Assembly: GCA_028277515.1 (NCBI GenBank)
Contig: JANQGC010000250.1
Span: forward strand, 1 to 46,560
Source of the DNA: Anaerolineae bacterium
GTDB taxonomy: Bacteria > Chloroflexota > Anaerolineae > Promineifilales > Promineifilaceae
Length of the DNA stretch: 46,560 bases
Direction: 5' to 3'
Part shown: positions 45,016 to 46,560 of the stretch, one piece after another
How positions within the stretch are numbered: the first letter of the stretch is position 1
Layout of the letters: each line of letters opens with the position of its first letter
Translations under genes and position numbers: made by a program
Notes under the pieces: generated by a model
What the model saw: the letters and a program-made list of their open reading frames with translations, nothing else
The model's database searches: none
Told to the model about the DNA's origin: nothing

Positions 45016-45831
45016 ATGAAAACGTGTTTGGCCATTCAATCTCTAAGGAGCTGTGCACTTGAGGAAGCGGCCGCTATTGCCCGTGCCCTCGGTTTTGAAG
45101 CTATGGACCTTGATGGAGTTATGGACAGTACGCTCAGCCGGACAAAGATCATTGGTGGAGATGTAGCCGAGGTGCAAAAAGTCCAGAAGTTAGGGCTTAC
45201 CTATCCCAATATCCACTGGACCTTTGAAGCGGCGAGTCTCTATCCGGCGATAAATGATCCTGATCCAGCCGTTAGAAAGGATAATAAGGAGCAAATCAAG
45301 AGATTGGTCCACTTTTGCCGAGAAGCGGATATATCCTCGATTTTGGTTCTGCCTGGCATGCTGCTTGCTGGTGAAAGTTTGCAGGACTCGCGCAAACGCT
45401 CGGCCGAAGCTTTAAATGAATTTGTGGCCATTGGACAGGAAGCAGATGTGCTCTTGATGTTTGAGCCTCATGTTAAATCATCCTTTGAATCACCTCAGTC
45501 GGCGCTCTGGTTGGTTGAACAGGTGCCCGGATTAGGGATTGTGCTTGACTATTCTCATTTTGTCTGCCAGGGATATACGCAGCCAGAAATAGACCTTTTG
45601 CTTCCGCATACGGCTCATATACATTTACGGCAGGCAAAATGCGGGTTTCTACAAACCAAATTTAATGATGGAACAATCAACTTCGGCCTGGTCTTAGACG
45701 GTCTCCGCAAGTTTAATTATGCCGGTTATTTATGTATTGAGTATGTACATCAAGATTTCATCGGTGCCGACAACGTAGACATCATCACTGAGACCGTAAT
45801 AATGCGGGATTTCGTTAATGCCCATCTTTGA
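45016..45831 (+). CDS. Xylose isomerase-like TIM-barrel protein
   Basis: Fourth sugar phosphate isomerase/epimerase-type barrel of the window, 271 residues. Putative metal residues are Glu in LLMFEPHVKS, Asp/His in IVLDYSHFVCQG, His in HIHLRQAKCG and Glu in LCIEYVHQD. GAGG precedes the ATG. It lies 50 nt after the Gfo/Idh gene. In related two-gene modules such a barrel acts on the keto-sugar made by the dehydrogenase, as isomerase, epimerase or eliminating lyase. Which applies here is unknown. Confidence 0.88.
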   Translation: MKTCLAIQSLRSCALEEAAAIARALGFEAMDLDGVMDSTLSRTKIIGGDVAEVQKVQKLGLTYPNIHWTFEAASLYPAINDPDPAVRKDNKEQIKRLVHFCREADISSILVLPGMLLAGESLQDSRKRSAEALNEFVAIGQEADVLLMFEPHVKSSFESPQSALWLVEQVPGLGIVLDYSHFVCQGYTQPEIDLLLPHTAHIHLRQAKCGFLQTKFNDGTINFGLVLDGLRKFNYAGYLCIEYVHQDFIGADNVDIITETVIMRDFVNAHL

Positions 45832-46005
45832 GCCTGTGGTAGTCCTCGCTTAATAATGGGGTTATTGAAAGGAGGTAGCAATTATAGATTAGATTATTTG
45901 GTGATCATCGGAGCGCAGTTTAGAGATTTATTTTGCGGCCTAGAAGTACAGGTGGGATTTACAGAACCGCCAAACTATATTCTATAACCCTTGGAGGAAA
46001 TAGAG
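45832..46005 (+). other. Gap ahead of the sugar-binding lipoprotein
   Basis: 174 nt without a recognised gene or convincing promoter. GGAGG at 45993-45997 is the ribosome binding site of the following lipoprotein. A short AATAA/TTATT stem around TGGGG near 45854-45868 lacks a T-tract and is not called a terminator. Confidence 0.5.
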
Positions 46006-46560
46006 ATGAGACTAAAGAATTATTGGTTACGATGTTTAATTGTTGTCCTGGTCACTGCCCTTGTCTTATCGGCCTGTTCAGCCGAGGAGGAGCCGGTCGA
46101 AGAGCCGACAGTGGAGCAAGTTGAGGAACAAGTCGAAGAGCCGGCCGAGGAACAGGTCGAAGAGCCTACGGAGGAGCAAGCTGAAGAACCGGCTGAAGAA
46201 CCAGTTGAGGAACAGGCCGAGGAGCCGGCTGAAGAGCCAGCAGAAGAGTACGCGGCCGAGATTCGTCCGGCGAATGAGACCTGGAAGATTGGCTACGGAG
46301 ATGGTTTGGCAGGAATTCCCTTTACGGATTCAGTGACCGACAGCATCAACGAGGTGGCAGAGGAAATGGGTGTGGAAATCGTCCATTGTGATAACGCCTT
46401 CGACCAGGAAAAGACGGTTGAATGTTCCAATTTATTGGTAACCCAGGAGGTAGATGGTGTTATATTTGCCAACTGGCTGGCGGGTACTGAAGATCTGATT
46501 GCGGGCATCTTCACGGATGCCGGGCTGCCATGTCTGGCATACGATGGACCGCATCCGGGA
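46006..46560 (+). CDS. Periplasmic sugar-binding lipoprotein of an ABC importer (3' partial)
   Basis: Open frame of 185 codons running off the window end. A lipoprotein signal peptide (MRLKNYWLRCLIVVLVTALV) is followed by the lipobox LSAC, giving a mature Cys at residue 25. Residues 26-82 are a Glu/Pro/Gln repeat linker built from EEP and EEQ units. The binding domain begins about residue 92 with TWKIGYGDGLAGIPFTDSV, and VDGVIFANWLAG follows, as in the ribose/galactose-type family (Peripla_BP_4). It captures a sugar or cyclitol at the cell surface for an ABC permease probably encoded beyond the window, supplying the Gfo/Idh and isomerase pair. Confidence 0.9.
   Translation, partial: MRLKNYWLRCLIVVLVTALVLSACSAEEEPVEEPTVEQVEEQVEEPAEEQVEEPTEEQAEEPAEEPVEEQAEEPAEEPAEEYAAEIRPANETWKIGYGDGLAGIPFTDSVTDSINEVAEEMGVEIVHCDNAFDQEKTVECSNLLVTQEVDGVIFANWLAGTEDLIAGIFTDAGLPCLAYDGPHPG
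46078..46248 (+). repeat. Imperfect tandem repeat encoding EEP/EEQ linker
   Basis: Degenerate 9- to 12-nt units of the type GAGGAGCCG, GAAGAGCC and GAGGAACAG are repeated through the linker of the lipoprotein gene. They encode alternating acidic pairs and Pro or Gln. Such stretches expand and contract easily. Confidence 0.8.

Noticed and set aside
45865..45900. Promoter ahead of the sugar-binding lipoprotein (TTGAAA with AT-rich downstream)
   Set aside because: No -10 box lies at a 16-18 nt spacing; the match is too weak.
46078..46248. CRISPR-like or satellite repeat
   Set aside because: The repetition is degenerate, in frame and encodes a lipoprotein linker; there are no unique spacers.

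Overview
The window reads as bacterial chromosome, most likely from a heterotrophic member of the Chloroflexota (Anaerolineae/Caldilineae-like). This is an inference from gene style: a sugar-binding lipoprotein with a long Glu/Pro-rich linker, a family-5 ABC importer next to sulfatases and glycan enzymes, and many TIM-barrel isomerases and Gfo/Idh enzymes. No rRNA, tRNA, CRISPR array, transposase or phage gene was seen. The sequence is cut inside genes at both ends.

Region 1 (1-22132, + strand) looks like one long catabolic transcription unit. It starts with a five-gene peptide/oligosaccharide-type ABC importer: binding protein, a stem-loop with T-tract acting as a possible leaky terminator, two permeases and two ATPases. 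Without an obvious break it runs into two Cys-type sulfatases, an aldo/keto reductase, an enolase-superfamily dehydratase/racemase, an unrecognised 637-residue protein, two FAD-dependent oxidoreductases, a GH38 alpha-mannosidase and a zinc alcohol dehydrogenase. Together these suggest uptake, desulfation, oxidation and cleavage of a sulfated, probably mannose-containing glycan or glycoside.

Region 2 (22122-23399, + strand) is a small, AT-richer insert: an orphan DNA methyltransferase preceded by a doubtful ORF. Region 3 (23537-28447, - strand) is a TetR-controlled ABC exporter operon: regulator, a six-helix ABC membrane protein without ATPase domain, a 52-residue membrane protein that apparently starts at ATA, a LolD/MacB-type ATPase and an FtsX-type permease. 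Its promoter (TTGACA-N17-TAATAT) is followed directly by a perfect 30-bp palindrome.

Region 4 (28448-28934) is non-coding, with several hairpins and a possible fragment of an interspersed repeat. Region 5 (28935-43634, - strand) is a 14-gene run: a neutral-ceramidase-like protein, a FadR-type GntR regulator, a UroD-family methyltransferase, a class III aminotransferase, two complete E1 alpha/beta pairs of 2-oxo acid dehydrogenase with one E2 and no E3, three xylose-isomerase-like TIM barrels, an Asp/Glu racemase-family protein and a D-2-hydroxyacid dehydrogenase. This looks like a complete pathway for an unknown amino-, methoxy- or keto-acid substrate.

Region 6 (43715-46560, + strand) diverges from region 5. 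A strong promoter and a 25-bp FadR-type operator precede a Gfo/Idh/MocA oxidoreductase, a fourth TIM-barrel isomerase and the start of a periplasmic sugar-binding lipoprotein. The shared operator suggests that the GntR regulator controls both arms.
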